DNA of 62,424 bases from positions 1 to 62,424 of the IMG/VR virus record IMGVR_UViG_3300042397_000683; one strand, written 5' to 3'. A program made the position numbers and the translations under genes. This document shows, one piece after another, positions 19,299-25,625 of the stretch; position 1 is the first letter of the stretch; each line of letters opens with the position of its first letter. This DNA comes from a virus. Below the pieces are notes generated by a model. The model was not told the origin of the DNA, ran no database searches, and saw nothing but the letters and a program-made list of their open reading frames with translations.

Positions 19299-19761
19299 AC
19301 CACATAAACGGAACTGCCCTATATGCCAAAGAGAACTTGGGTATAAGGACATCTCTGAAAGAAACAGGTCAGTAAAGAACAAAACTCCTTGCAGACCTTG
19401 CGCTAATACTATAAAGGGGCATAAGGGCTATTACGAAGATATTCCTATCTCTTGGTTTGCTGCTAAGGCTAGACGAGGAGGTCAAAGGAATTACGAGTTC
19501 ACGATTACTATAGAAGACGTTTGGGACATCTACATTGCGCAAGGAAAGGTTTGCGCTCTGACAGGTGTCCCAATTGATTTTAATGGCACAGCATCTTTAG
19601 ACAGGATAGATAGCGCAATAGGATATGTGCGCGAGAATATACAGATTGTCCACAAGCACATTAATTATATGAAATACATCTATTCACAGGATTACTTCAT
19701 TAAAATGTGTAATTTAGTAGCTCGAAAACATAAAGTTGATAGTGATGAAGAAAACGGCTAA
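19279..19761 (+). CDS. HNH endonuclease-like protein
   Basis: A 160-residue protein with an N-terminal zinc-finger-like pair of knuckles (CPIC at 13-16 and CRPC at 38-41) and a C-terminal HNH-type core: GKVCALTGVPI, then SLDRIDS (106-112), a YVRENIQIVH stretch and HINYMK. The Asp-Arg-Asp and Asn/His residues are those expected of phage HNH nucleases of the 'LDRIDSxxGYxxxNIQxVH' group. No ATG precedes the first CPIC in frame, so translation probably begins at TTG 19279, inside the end of the upstream gene. It could be a free-standing homing-type nuclease or an accessory to DNA packaging. Confidence 0.75.
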   Translation: MDTEDTKPHKRNCPICQRELGYKDISERNRSVKNKTPCRPCANTIKGHKGYYEDIPISWFAAKARRGGQRNYEFTITIEDVWDIYIAQGKVCALTGVPIDFNGTASLDRIDSAIGYVRENIQIVHKHINYMKYIYSQDYFIKMCNLVARKHKVDSDEENG

Positions 19762-20011
19762 ATACTACGCTGCTAACCCAGAGGCTAAGGCCAAGAAAGA
19801 CGCATACAACAAAGAGTTTAATCGTAAGCCAGAACAGCGCGCTAAGAGAGCGGAGCTAGTAAAGGTTAATCGCGAGAAAGGAACTTATGGTAATGGCGAT
19901 GGCAAGGATGCTTCCCATACCAGTAAAGGGATTGTAATGAAAAAAGCCTCCACTAATAGAGGCTCTAAATCGGATTCAGCTGGCGACAGACGCGCGCGCG
20001 GAAAGAAGTAA
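19745..20011 (+). CDS. Small basic conserved phage protein, 88 aa
   Basis: An 88-residue, very basic protein: AKYYAANPEAKAKKDAYNK at the start, then repeated Lys/Arg helices, REKGTYGNGDGKDASHT in the middle, and GDRRARGKK at the end. The 'YYxxNPEAKxKK...GTYGNGDGxDxSH' pattern is a widespread signature of small phage and giant-virus proteins without known function. The ATG at 19745 is chosen over the upstream TTG 19736 and GTG 19742 because conserved relatives begin with MKK/MAKYY. It is the last rightward gene before the convergent leftward block; its stop ends one base before the neighbour's stop. Confidence 0.75.
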   Translation: MKKTAKYYAANPEAKAKKDAYNKEFNRKPEQRAKRAELVKVNREKGTYGNGDGKDASHTSKGIVMKKASTNRGSKSDSAGDRRARGKK

Positions 20012-20158
20012 TTACTTTGCATCTACATCTTCATCAAACAAATCCTCTCCTTTATAGTCAGGATGGTTCTTATGCATATAATCTATGCCGCTTACCCAGT
20101 TATGGGCAACAACAACTGCTACCCCTATTGAGATTAGAAAAATAATTAGATATGTCAT
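20012..20158 (-). CDS. Small single-pass membrane protein, 48 aa
   Basis: A 48-codon leftward frame with one clear transmembrane helix (residues 3-19, MTYLIIFLISIGVAVVVA) and an acidic C-terminal tail. It is the last gene of the leftward block and ends back-to-back with the rightward block; the shared boundary contains the palindrome AGTAATTACT (20007-20016). It follows the 20162 gene by three bases, so it is probably in the same message. Function is unknown. Confidence 0.6.
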   Translation of the reverse strand: MTYLIIFLISIGVAVVVAHNWVSGIDYMHKNHPDYKGEDLFDEDVDAK

Positions 20159-20161
20159 AAT

Positions 20162-20395
20162 CTATAAGTCTTCGTTAAATCTATCTGCTCTTGCTTCGCT
20201 ATTTACACTAGGGTCTGATGTAGCATAAATCTCAAATCGCACCTCTTGCCAATAGGCAGAATCCTGTTCTGAATCAGTCAGGTCGTCAATAATCTCATAC
20301 ACAGCCAACGCTGCTGCTTGCTTTGCTGCATCAAAATCTGGATAGATATTCTGATATTTTGCAATTAAATCTTTTGCCTTGTCGTAAGGTTTCAT
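20162..20395 (-). CDS. Hypothetical protein, 77 aa
   Basis: A 77-residue, acidic, largely helical protein with Ala-rich central helix (DAAKQAAALAVYEIIDDL) and no cysteines. I do not recognise a family. It sits near the downstream end of the leftward operon, four bases after the gene for the nuclease-like protein, and its neighbours suggest an accessory early role. Confidence 0.6.
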   Translation of the reverse strand: MKPYDKAKDLIAKYQNIYPDFDAAKQAAALAVYEIIDDLTDSEQDSAYWQEVRFEIYATSDPSVNSEARADRFNEDL

Positions 20396-20399
20396 AATT

Positions 20400-20942
20400 C
20401 TATTGTTTATCGTTTAGTAAATCTTTTTCATAAATAGCGTGCGCTACAGTTTTAGCGTACACAGGTTTCTTATACATACCCTTTAGTTCAGTTGCTTTAA
20501 CAAAATAGCATTCGAACTTCTTGCTTACTGGCCTCAATGCAACAAATGCAACAATGTCATCTTCGGCTGGGCTATCTACCAAGGGGTCTTCTGTTGAAAA
20601 CAACCACGATGTCGCAATCCATTCTGTAGCATTACAACACTTAACGTGAATCTTCTTGCCGTCTGCTACTAAATCAGCCGCGTGAGAACGGTGTTCTTTG
20701 GCGTATATGACGACATCAGGAGGGGAGATGAACTTATACTTACCAGAGGATAAAAGCGTGTTAAATACGGCATATTCTCCCATCTTACCTAGGTAAGCAT
20801 ATTGCTCTATTTTCTTTGGCTCCCCAGTCCCTTTGGCAGAATAAATCCTACCTCGCTCAATTACACTTTCTTTTGCGAACAGGTCGCACAGCTTCTCTTG
20901 GTAACTGCTCGGCTCTATCAGACTTATCTTTTTTACTTGCAT
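20400..20942 (-). CDS. Putative PD-(D/E)XK-type endonuclease
   Basis: A 180-residue protein. After a helical N-terminus comes GKMGEYAVFN, where the Glu may be the alpha-helix acid, then PPDVVIYAKEHRSHAADLVADG followed by KKIHVKCC: an Asp before a strand ending in xVK fits the core of a restriction-nuclease fold, although the middle acidic residue is replaced by His. The C-terminal part carries a hydrophobic strand (DIVAFVALRP). The first 29 codons overlap the end of the RusA-like gene by 86 bases, an unusually long overlap. It could be a nuclease acting on host or phage DNA; the call is tentative. Confidence 0.5.
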   Translation of the reverse strand: MQVKKISLIEPSSYQEKLCDLFAKESVIERGRIYSAKGTGEPKKIEQYAYLGKMGEYAVFNTLLSSGKYKFISPPDVVIYAKEHRSHAADLVADGKKIHVKCCNATEWIATSWLFSTEDPLVDSPAEDDIVAFVALRPVSKKFECYFVKATELKGMYKKPVYAKTVAHAIYEKDLLNDKQ

Positions 20943-21324
20943 AGGATAAAATTGTAAATGTCATTTTATAATGTTTCTTCCCCATTGTTTCTACGGGAAT
21001 CATAGATACCTTCTTGCAATATTTCTTAGTGTCGTCCGTTAAGATATTAATATGGCGCAAAAAATCTTCGCCAATCTTAATCATAATGACTGTGTTAGTT
21101 GGGTCTAGACGAGAGTTGTACTCTAACTTAACCTCGTATAGCTCCACCTGTTTGTATTTCTTATCTAATAGTTTGGCAAATAATACGTGGAAAAAATCCT
21201 TGTACTTGTTTCTTACAGTCCAATGTTTGCCAGCAAAGAACTTATTTAAGCTGACGTCTACGTCGTGCCATTCAAATACTATTTCGTCTCGTTCCACGTA
21301 TCTAAATTTAGCAGTTCGTCCCAA
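20857..21324 (-). CDS. Putative RusA-like Holliday-junction resolvase
   Basis: A 155-residue protein. An early strand is followed by VSLNKFFAGKHW, a long basic helix, then YNSRLDPTNTVIMIKIGEDFL and LTDDTKKY. The order Asn-containing loop, D-x-x-N, helix with conserved Lys/Asp, and a later Asp-Asp pair matches the RusA family, which resolves Holliday junctions as a dimer and is common in phages. The C-terminus is basic. The frame opens at TTG 21324; a GTG at 21297 (before ERDEIVFEW) would shorten the overlap with the upstream gene to 19 bases and may be the true start. Confidence 0.5.
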   Translation of the reverse strand: MGRTAKFRYVERDEIVFEWHDVDVSLNKFFAGKHWTVRNKYKDFFHVLFAKLLDKKYKQVELYEVKLEYNSRLDPTNTVIMIKIGEDFLRHINILTDDTKKYCKKVSMIPVETMGKKHYKMTFTILSYASKKDKSDRAEQLPREAVRPVRKRKCN

Positions 21325-21494
21325 TTTTGTTTAACTAACGCCCACCATACCCTATCGTCTTCGTGCTTAAATCTAATTTGTTCTATATCTTTTAGCAGGT
21401 AGTCGATAATCTTAGCAGGGTCTTTCCTTGTCAATAGCATAAACAGCAACTCTTCCGCTTTCTCATCGGGTTTCTTTGTTCTTATTTTGCTCAT
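21279..21494 (-). CDS. Hypothetical protein, 71 aa
   Basis: A 71-residue helical protein, basic at the N-terminus (KIRTKKPDEK) and rich in Trp, Leu and acidic residues toward the end (WWALVKQNWDELLNLDTW). I do not recognise it. It lies between the XRE-type regulator, which it overlaps by four bases, and the RusA-like gene, and is clearly in the same operon. Confidence 0.6.
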   Translation of the reverse strand: MSKIRTKKPDEKAEELLFMLLTRKDPAKIIDYLLKDIEQIRFKHEDDRVWWALVKQNWDELLNLDTWNETK

Positions 21495-21739
21495 TGATTT
21501 AGACGAATAACTCTTCCGTTAACCTTAACTTCTATCTTCATAGACACTCGGTATCCGCTATCCTTTAGTGTATCAACCATTCTCTTCAGGAGGTTGAATC
21601 CAATGCGACGTCTACCATTTTCCAACGCAGATAGTTGCGGAATTTTATTGATGCCGACTACTTCGACAAATTGAGATTGAGACAACCCAAGGAGGGTTCT
21701 AATCTGCTTTACTATGTTATCGCTGTTTGTATCTTCCAT
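21491..21739 (-). CDS. XRE-family helix-turn-helix regulator
   Basis: An 82-residue protein whose residues 8-60 form a classical HTH_3 (Cro/C1-type) domain: VKQIRTLLGLSQSQFVEVVGI is helix 1-2, and QLSALENGRR is the recognition helix. A C-terminal beta strand pair (YRVSMKIEVKVNGRVIRL) may dimerise it. It is preceded by an inverted repeat (21750-21779) of the sort such regulators bind. It could be an antitoxin- or repressor-like protein; there is no toxin partner of recognisable type next to it. Confidence 0.8.
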   Translation of the reverse strand: MEDTNSDNIVKQIRTLLGLSQSQFVEVVGINKIPQLSALENGRRRIGFNLLKRMVDTLKDSGYRVSMKIEVKVNGRVIRLNQ

Positions 21740-21749
21740 TTTAGCATAA

Positions 21750-21779
21750 ATGGTGCTACAGATTTACCCATAGCACCAT
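21750..21779. promoter_or_regulatory. 9-bp inverted repeat upstream of the XRE regulator
   Basis: ATGGTGCTA (21750-21758) and TAGCACCAT (21771-21779) are perfect complements separated by 12 bases, ten bases upstream of the XRE start codon. The absence of a T-run argues against a terminator. An operator for the adjacent XRE protein is the simplest reading; an mRNA hairpin acting on translation is another. Confidence 0.5.
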
Positions 21780-21790
21780 CGGTTTGTTTA

Positions 21791-21901
21791 CTACTTATAC
21801 TGAGCAAGCTTCACTTTAGCTTCCTCTTTTTCTTTTTTGTAATGCTTCTTCAGCTCATTATCGATGTGCTGAACCCAAGCGTTGAAACTTAATCCTTGCA
21901 T
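21791..21901 (-). CDS. Small charged protein, 36 aa
   Basis: A 36-codon frame for a helical peptide rich in Lys and Glu (WVQHIDNELKKHYKKEKEEA). It starts six bases after the stop of the 156-residue gene upstream and ends before the regulator's inverted repeat. The spacing fits an operon gene, but the short length leaves doubt. Confidence 0.45.
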   Translation of the reverse strand: MQGLSFNAWVQHIDNELKKHYKKEKEEAKVKLAQYK

Positions 21902-21907
21902 AACTTA

Positions 21908-22378
21908 TTATTTAAGTGTGACACGAATGGTTGTAGAACTTGATTTGGCGGCAGGGAAGAACTCGTGGGTTTCTCCAGTCTCTTCATCTACTATAGTAGT
22001 CTTAGATTTAAGAGTCTTAATAAATGCTTCCACTTCTTTAAGCTTCTTAGATTCAGATTCTACTATTTTCTTTTGTTCAGACCAAGACCCAGTTGCACTA
22101 AAGTCAAACTTAGGCGCCGCCTCCACTACTTTTAGTGTAGCGCCTAGAACTTCATTCTCTTCCCTGTCATAGCCCCTTAACTCGGCAATAGCATATTCTT
22201 TTAAGCCTTTTTCTAGCTCCTCTAATAAGAAAATAAATTTCCTGCATAGTGCTAAATCTTTTAAAGGCTCTCCGCCATTCATAGCTAAGTCTTCAAGATA
22301 TGTATCCACCATCACAACCATACCAGCCTTGTCGGCTGATAAGATTGGGCTATCTTTTAATTTTACTAATTCATTCAT
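21908..22378 (-). CDS. Hypothetical coiled-coil protein, 156 aa
   Basis: A 156-residue, acidic, largely helical protein with a central coiled-coil region (residues 40-125) and a C-terminal beta stretch with Ser/Thr (KSSSTTIRVTL). Similar helical proteins downstream of SSB-type genes are common in tailed phages of Bacteroidetes and low-GC hosts, without established function. It follows the SSB gene by 11 bases, so a role in replication or recombination is inferred from context only. Confidence 0.55.
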   Translation of the reverse strand: MNELVKLKDSPILSADKAGMVVMVDTYLEDLAMNGGEPLKDLALCRKFIFLLEELEKGLKEYAIAELRGYDREENEVLGATLKVVEAAPKFDFSATGSWSEQKKIVESESKKLKEVEAFIKTLKSKTTIVDEETGETHEFFPAAKSSSTTIRVTLK

Positions 22379-22389
22379 ATCTATGATTA

Positions 22390-23088
22390 TTAAAATGGTA
22401 ATCCGTCAAATTCATCTGCTTGCACAACAGGTGCTACTTCTTCAGCTACTGCATCTACAATCGCTGGAGCGGGGCTTGGTGCACCTTCTCTTGACTTGAA
22501 GTACTCCATTAATGAATCATAAGCTTTATCAGAACTCTCTGATATATTCATTGATATAGCTCCACCTACTGCAAATAATGGCACAGAGTATTTAATTGCT
22601 CCGTTCTTTCTGTCATCAGCTCCTTTGATTTCGATATAGCTACCTAAGAAGCTCTTACGATTTGAAGTAGCAAAGTCAGACCATTCTTTCAGTGCAGCAC
22701 CCTTCATAGCGATGTTGATAACACCAAGCGTATCTGAGTAAGCATAAAGACTTACGTGGTAATCTCCACCGATATCGCCTAGCTTAGCTTTGATTTCTTG
22801 GTAGAATCCTTCCGCTAATGTAATTGGGCTCTTAAATGAACGAACTATAAATTTCTCATTCTTGGTATTCGATACGTCGTTTGAATAGATAGACGACTGA
22901 GTACCAGCGTGGAATCCCTTGATAGTTGCTTTCGCATCTAAAAAGATAATACTCATAGGCAACTCTACAAAAATATTACTGCCCTTCTCTTTGTCATAAT
23001 AGTAGAACTTTTTTTCTGGCGATGACCAGCTTAAATACTTCTGTACTGGGGATGACGCCCCTGTCTTGAACGCTTCTGCTCTTGGCAT
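22390..23088 (-). CDS. ssb: Single-stranded DNA-binding protein (phage type)
   Basis: A 232-residue protein that ends in an acidic Pro/Ala-rich tail and the tip DEFDGLPF, the classical C-terminal peptide by which SSBs recruit partner proteins. The body (1-195) is beta-rich with aromatic residues (LSWSSPEKKFYYY near 20-32), as in an OB fold. It resembles the SSB-like proteins of crAss-like phages more than E. coli SSB. It starts a leftward operon with its own promoter region and the AACCAAACAA leader. It would protect single strands during replication and recombination. Confidence 0.75.
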   Translation of the reverse strand: MPRAEAFKTGASSPVQKYLSWSSPEKKFYYYDKEKGSNIFVELPMSIIFLDAKATIKGFHAGTQSSIYSNDVSNTKNEKFIVRSFKSPITLAEGFYQEIKAKLGDIGGDYHVSLYAYSDTLGVINIAMKGAALKEWSDFATSNRKSFLGSYIEIKGADDRKNGAIKYSVPLFAVGGAISMNISESSDKAYDSLMEYFKSREGAPSPAPAIVDAVAEEVAPVVQADEFDGLPF

Positions 23089-23096
23089 ATTGTTAT

Positions 23097-23120
23097 TTGT
23101 TTGGTTACGATGTAAAGGTA
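23097..23120 (-). promoter_or_regulatory. Promoter-like element and AACCAAACAA leader of the SSB operon
   Basis: Read on the minus strand, TACCTTTA (23113-23120) is one base off TAnnTTTG and is followed by CATCG and AACCAAACAA (23097-23106), nine bases before the SSB start. The combination is the same as at 43844, 46370 and 37922 on the other strand. A terminator lies directly upstream at 23164-23192. Confidence 0.55.
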
Positions 23121-23163
23121 CAACATTAAATTAATAAAACAAAATGTTTATAGTTGAGGCTAG

Positions 23164-23192
23164 AAAAAAGACGGAAAACAAAGCTCTCCGCC
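23164..23192 (-). terminator. Rho-independent terminator of the 23232-27561 message
   Basis: On the minus strand, AAGGCGGA pairs with TCCGTCTT (8 bp, one G-U) around an 11-base loop, running into a T6 tract. It separates the upstream block of small early genes from the SSB operon, so these are two transcription units with independent control. Confidence 0.7.
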
Positions 23193-23231
23193 TTTCAAAT
23201 TAACTTATTCAATCACAAAACAAAACTGTTA

Positions 23232-23591
23232 CTAATAATGCCAACCGTATTTTAGGTAATTTGGTTTCGGTTTATCTTCAGCAGGCTCCATATCCTTATC
23301 AAATCTTGTGCCAACCGTATAGTACTTAATGGATGTAGACTTAATGTCTCTTGCAATATCCATATCTGCCAATTGTTCTTCTAAAGCCTTAATGTCTTGC
23401 TTAAGACGCGTAAGATAAAGGATGTTATCCATTTGCTCTTCTATCGCGGCATCAATCCAATCGATAGTAGAGTAATCTGTTCTGTCCAGCGTTATGCCAT
23501 ACTTAGCAATTCCAATCTCTGAACGTGTTCTTATTTTATTTATTACGGCTTCTACAATTGAATCCACCGCTTGCTCTTTATTCGACTCCAT
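23232..23591 (-). CDS. MazG-like / DUF550-type nucleotide pyrophosphohydrolase
   Basis: A 119-residue protein. RSEIGIAKYGITLDR is followed by TIDWIDAAIEEQMDNILYL, where the helix E-E-x-x-D is the usual metal-binding set of all-alpha nucleotide pyrophosphatases found in phages. It likely hydrolyses dNTP-type substrates or house-cleans the nucleotide pool. The ATG at 23591 (MESNKEQ) is preferred; a longer reading from 23630 overlaps the upstream gene further. It lies last before the terminator. Confidence 0.65.
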   Translation of the reverse strand: MESNKEQAVDSIVEAVINKIRTRSEIGIAKYGITLDRTDYSTIDWIDAAIEEQMDNILYLTRLKQDIKALEEQLADMDIARDIKSTSIKYYTVGTRFDKDMEPAEDKPKPNYLKYGWHY

Positions 23592-23937
23592 ATTCTTTAA
23601 AAATTTCTGATACCTTAGTTGCACATTCAATATTTTTATCGTTATCCAATAGTTGCATCTTTAGCCCTATCTCAAAAAAGTAATCCGACTGCTGTGATGC
23701 ATTAACGAATTGCTCTACAACAGATACAGAATCTCCGCCGTCTCCCGCTTTAATCAAAGCGTCAACCTGCGCCTCCATTTCCTTTACTAAAAGGTTTGAG
23801 TACTGCTTAATTTTGTGATAATGAAAATTAGATGGCACTACTTTTTCATCTATAAAATCTCGTAAAGACTGGCATTTTGCGTAGTAGCAAATCATATTCC
23901 GAATCTCTTGGTCGTCTAAGGGTCTTCTTTTTGTCAT
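23578..23937 (-). CDS. Hypothetical protein, 119 aa
   Basis: A 119-residue protein (MTKRRPLDDQEIRNMICYYA start) that is helical throughout, with a polar loop rich in Gly/Asp near residue 65. I see no catalytic signature. The leader AACCAAACAATA (23941-23952, minus) lies three bases upstream of the ATG, so this gene may have its own promoter; the longer frame from 23991 would overlap the upstream gene. It overlaps the MazG-like gene by 14 bases. Confidence 0.6.
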   Translation of the reverse strand: MTKRRPLDDQEIRNMICYYAKCQSLRDFIDEKVVPSNFHYHKIKQYSNLLVKEMEAQVDALIKAGDGGDSVSVVEQFVNASQQSDYFFEIGLKMQLLDNDKNIECATKVSEIFKEYGVE

Positions 23938-23968
23938 TGGTATTGTTTGGTTTGCTTTAATTAATTCA

Positions 23969-24214
23969 TTAATACCAATCTGTATCAACAAACAAAGGAG
24001 AGCCTTCTCCTAGGCTACCTCTTACGTTGTATTCAAAGTGGTCGATAGCGTCATCTAAGCTCATACCTTCTTCCATTAGTATTTCTATACATAGCTGAAC
24101 AGAATATACTAACTTCATTTGCTGTTGCTCTAGTCCAATTACAGCGCTGTCGAATCCCTCTGCTTTTATAAGCTGTGCGTCTTCGTCTAAGTGCTCTAGT
24201 ATTTTATCTATCAT
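23969..24214 (-). CDS. Conserved phage protein, 81 aa
   Basis: An 81-residue acidic protein: GLEQQQMKLVYSVQLCIEIL then SLDDAIDHFEYNVRGS and an acidic end. The pattern 'GxxxQxMxLVYSxxxCIEILM...AIDxFEYNVRGS' is typical of a small conserved family in T4-like and other tailed phages with no known function. The name is by recall and is not a firm domain assignment. Confidence 0.65.
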   Translation of the reverse strand: MIDKILEHLDEDAQLIKAEGFDSAVIGLEQQQMKLVYSVQLCIEILMEEGMSLDDAIDHFEYNVRGSLGEGSPLFVDTDWY

Positions 24215-24233
24215 AACTAAAATCTAATGGCAA

Positions 24234-24704
24234 CTATTGGTATTGTTTAGCTTTTAATCTTGCTATCATTGCATTCTTCCTAGCGTTATTTAACTCAAAG
24301 AATTTTAGTATTTGATACGAAGTATATCCCATCATATAGGCTTGGAACATAAAATCGTCTCGCATTAACTGCACTTGTTTCCTATTGCTATAATGCAAAA
24401 ACTCCTGCATATCAGCGTCTCGGAACTTCTTCTTTGCTTTGTTAGCCATTATGCATTTCTTGGCTAGGCTAAACAAGAAGTCATTATCTTTCTTAATCTG
24501 TTCTGCTTCAATTTCAAATTTGGTAGGCTTTCTTGGCTTAAATGGATACTTTTTAATGTATATTCTACACTTGGTATTCATCTTCACAACGCACCGCTCC
24601 TTGCAACTTTCGCAATAAACAACCCTATTAATCTTTTCTTCTAATAAATCTGGGTCAAACTCATTGAAGCAATAAGGGCATTTGGTTACATCTCCCCTAA
24701 TCAT
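24234..24704 (-). CDS. Zinc-ribbon protein, 156 aa
   Basis: A 156-residue protein. CPYC (9-12) and CESC (31-34) form an N-terminal zinc ribbon; the rest is basic and helical, with a KFRDADMQEFLHYS stretch and a C-terminal Arg/Lys/Ala helix. A nucleic-acid-binding role is probable, perhaps in transcription or recombination, but no family is recognised. It starts two bases downstream of the 24707 gene's stop. Confidence 0.6.
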   Translation of the reverse strand: MIRGDVTKCPYCFNEFDPDLLEEKINRVVYCESCKERCVVKMNTKCRIYIKKYPFKPRKPTKFEIEAEQIKKDNDFLFSLAKKCIMANKAKKKFRDADMQEFLHYSNRKQVQLMRDDFMFQAYMMGYTSYQILKFFELNNARKNAMIARLKAKQYQ

Positions 24705-24706
24705 AT

Positions 24707-24898
24707 CTAAATGTCGCTAGAAAACTTACTTTTTTCAAGTTTACCAACCTTACCTAGTAGCCACTTCAACTCATCAATTCGCGTTACAAGCTCATCCTCT
24801 TTTTCAGGAGGAACCACTTCGGTTAACTTTAGTTTGCGCTCATCTTGAAGCTTAACTTTAAGGTCGGCAATCCTGTTAAATATTATTTTCTTTATCAT
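24707..24898 (-). CDS. Small coiled-coil protein, 63 aa
   Basis: A 63-residue helical protein with alternating charge and leucines (RIADLKVKLQDERKLKL, then RIDELKWLLGKVGKLEKSK), likely a short coiled coil. No family is recognised. It is the first gene after the tRNA-like element in the direction of transcription, 14 bases away, so the RNA could be cut out of the same transcript. Confidence 0.5.
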   Translation of the reverse strand: MIKKIIFNRIADLKVKLQDERKLKLTEVVPPEKEDELVTRIDELKWLLGKVGKLEKSKFSSDI

Positions 24899-24911
24899 AT
24901 TAATAATCTAG

Positions 24912-25036
24912 TAGCCAGGACAGGGCTCGAACCTGTAAAAATTAAATGCTTTATAGACTTATTACATTTAACGCGTCTACCATTATCAACCACATTGGCT
25001 TTTAAACCGCTATGGCAAATATTCCGCCACCTGACT
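24912..25036 (-). tRNA. tRNA-Leu-like gene with an interrupted D loop (non-canonical, possibly degenerate)
   Basis: On the minus strand, acceptor halves AGTCAGG (25030-25036) and CCTGGCT (24913-24919) pair in 7 bp with one G-U. The T arm is perfect: ACAGG, loop TTCGAGC, CCTGT. GTGGCGGAAT and TGGTAGACGCG are the two halves of a tRNA-Leu D arm (stem GCG/CGC), but about 38 bases lie between them in what should be the loop. Between D and T arms a 7-bp stem TTAAATG/CATTTAA encloses 16 bases, with no canonical 5+7+5 anticodon arm. Total length is 125 bases against about 85 for a normal tRNA-Leu. No CCA is encoded. It is either decayed, interrupted, or an RNA that imitates a tRNA. Confidence 0.5.
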
Positions 25037-25044
25037 GTAAAATG

Positions 25045-25078
25045 ACTGGAGCTCAGTTCTTATGGTATGAACTCCAGT
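25045..25078 (-). ncRNA. Stem-loop immediately upstream of the tRNA-like element
   Basis: ACTGGA (25045-25050) pairs with TCCAGT (25073-25078), and GTTC (25056-25059) with GAAC (25069-25072), giving a 10-bp stem with a 5-base bulge and a 9-base loop. It sits between the leftward promoter at 25098 and the acceptor stem, so it would be the 5' hairpin of the same RNA. It may protect the 5' end or act in processing. No T-run follows on either strand, so it does not look like a terminator. Confidence 0.5.
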
Positions 25079-25097
25079 ACTGTTTTCAACCCTGACC

Positions 25098-25128
25098 CAA
25101 AGGTATGTAAACAAATTGTTTAATGCAA
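25098..25128 (-). promoter_or_regulatory. Leftward promoter for the tRNA-like RNA
   Basis: Minus-strand TACCTTTG (25098-25105) is a full match to TAnnTTTG, and CTTG lies about 20 bases upstream (25125-25128). The next feature in the direction of transcription is the hairpin at 25045-25078 and then the tRNA-like element, so the RNA probably has its own start site about 15 bases before the hairpin. Confidence 0.55.
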
Positions 25129-25135
25129 GAGTTTG

Positions 25136-25366
25136 TTAATTTATTTTTGTAACATAATTCTTAAATTCCCTAATCCGCCTGTATGCCGCTTGTTGCTCTC
25201 TTCCGCCAGCGTGTCGCAATCTTTCTAGTGACACAGATATAAAAAATAAGTCATCGTGAATAATCTCTCCCTGCTTCATTGACATCTGCTTTGGCTCTGT
25301 ATTGTTAGCTAGGTAGGCTTCTGCCCAGTCCTCTGCCATCTTATGGTACTTATCCTTCTCAGTCAT
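25136..25366 (-). CDS. Hypothetical protein, 76 aa
   Basis: A 76-residue protein with acidic N-terminal and basic C-terminal halves, helical, without cysteine. HKMAEDWAEAYLANN and LERLRHAGGREQQAAYRRIREF are the main helices. Family unknown. It overlaps the upstream gene by eight bases. Confidence 0.55.
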   Translation of the reverse strand: MTEKDKYHKMAEDWAEAYLANNTEPKQMSMKQGEIIHDDLFFISVSLERLRHAGGREQQAAYRRIREFKNYVTKIN

Positions 25367-25625
25367 TGCCTAAGTATTTTTTAACTAGTGCCACAATTTG
25401 GTAAACCTTTCTGCTTACAATTCTATGAAATGTAAACGGTTGCTTTTTATTAAACCAGTCTTCGCCCATTTCAAAAAACTCAATTGTACAATAATGGGAA
25501 GAGTTACTATTCCTAAGCACAACAAGATTGATTGAGTCGTCCACCTTCAGGTACGGTATTCCGTTTTCTTTTAGGTATTTTTCCACTTCTTTGCTGGCTG
25601 TCTTTAGTCCCCTAGTCGTTCTCAT
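25359..25625 (-). CDS. Hypothetical protein, 88 aa
   Basis: An 88-residue basic alpha/beta protein. A helix (KTASKEVEKYLKENG) is followed by strands (YLKVDDSINLVVLRN and HYCTIEFFEMG) and a terminal helix. The build resembles small anti-restriction or nuclease-like folds but has no catalytic signature that I can see. It overlaps the upstream 94-residue gene by 14 bases. Confidence 0.55.
   Translation of the reverse strand: MRTTRGLKTASKEVEKYLKENGIPYLKVDDSINLVVLRNSNSSHYCTIEFFEMGEDWFNKKQPFTFHRIVSRKVYQIVALVKKYLGND

Noticed and set aside
20007-20016. Palindrome AGTAATTACT between the convergent blocks as terminator
   Set aside because: The arms are only five bases, AT-rich and without a T-run of use to either side.
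21882-22172. Plus-strand frame opposite the 156-residue gene
   Set aside because: It is the shadow of a minus-strand operon gene with correct spacing.
24912-25036. Straightforward tRNA-Leu call
   Set aside because: The D loop is interrupted and no canonical 5-7-5 anticodon arm can be drawn, so an anticodon cannot be assigned.
24912-25078. tmRNA
   Set aside because: No tag-coding frame, and the D-arm halves are those of a class II tRNA; the length is also too short.
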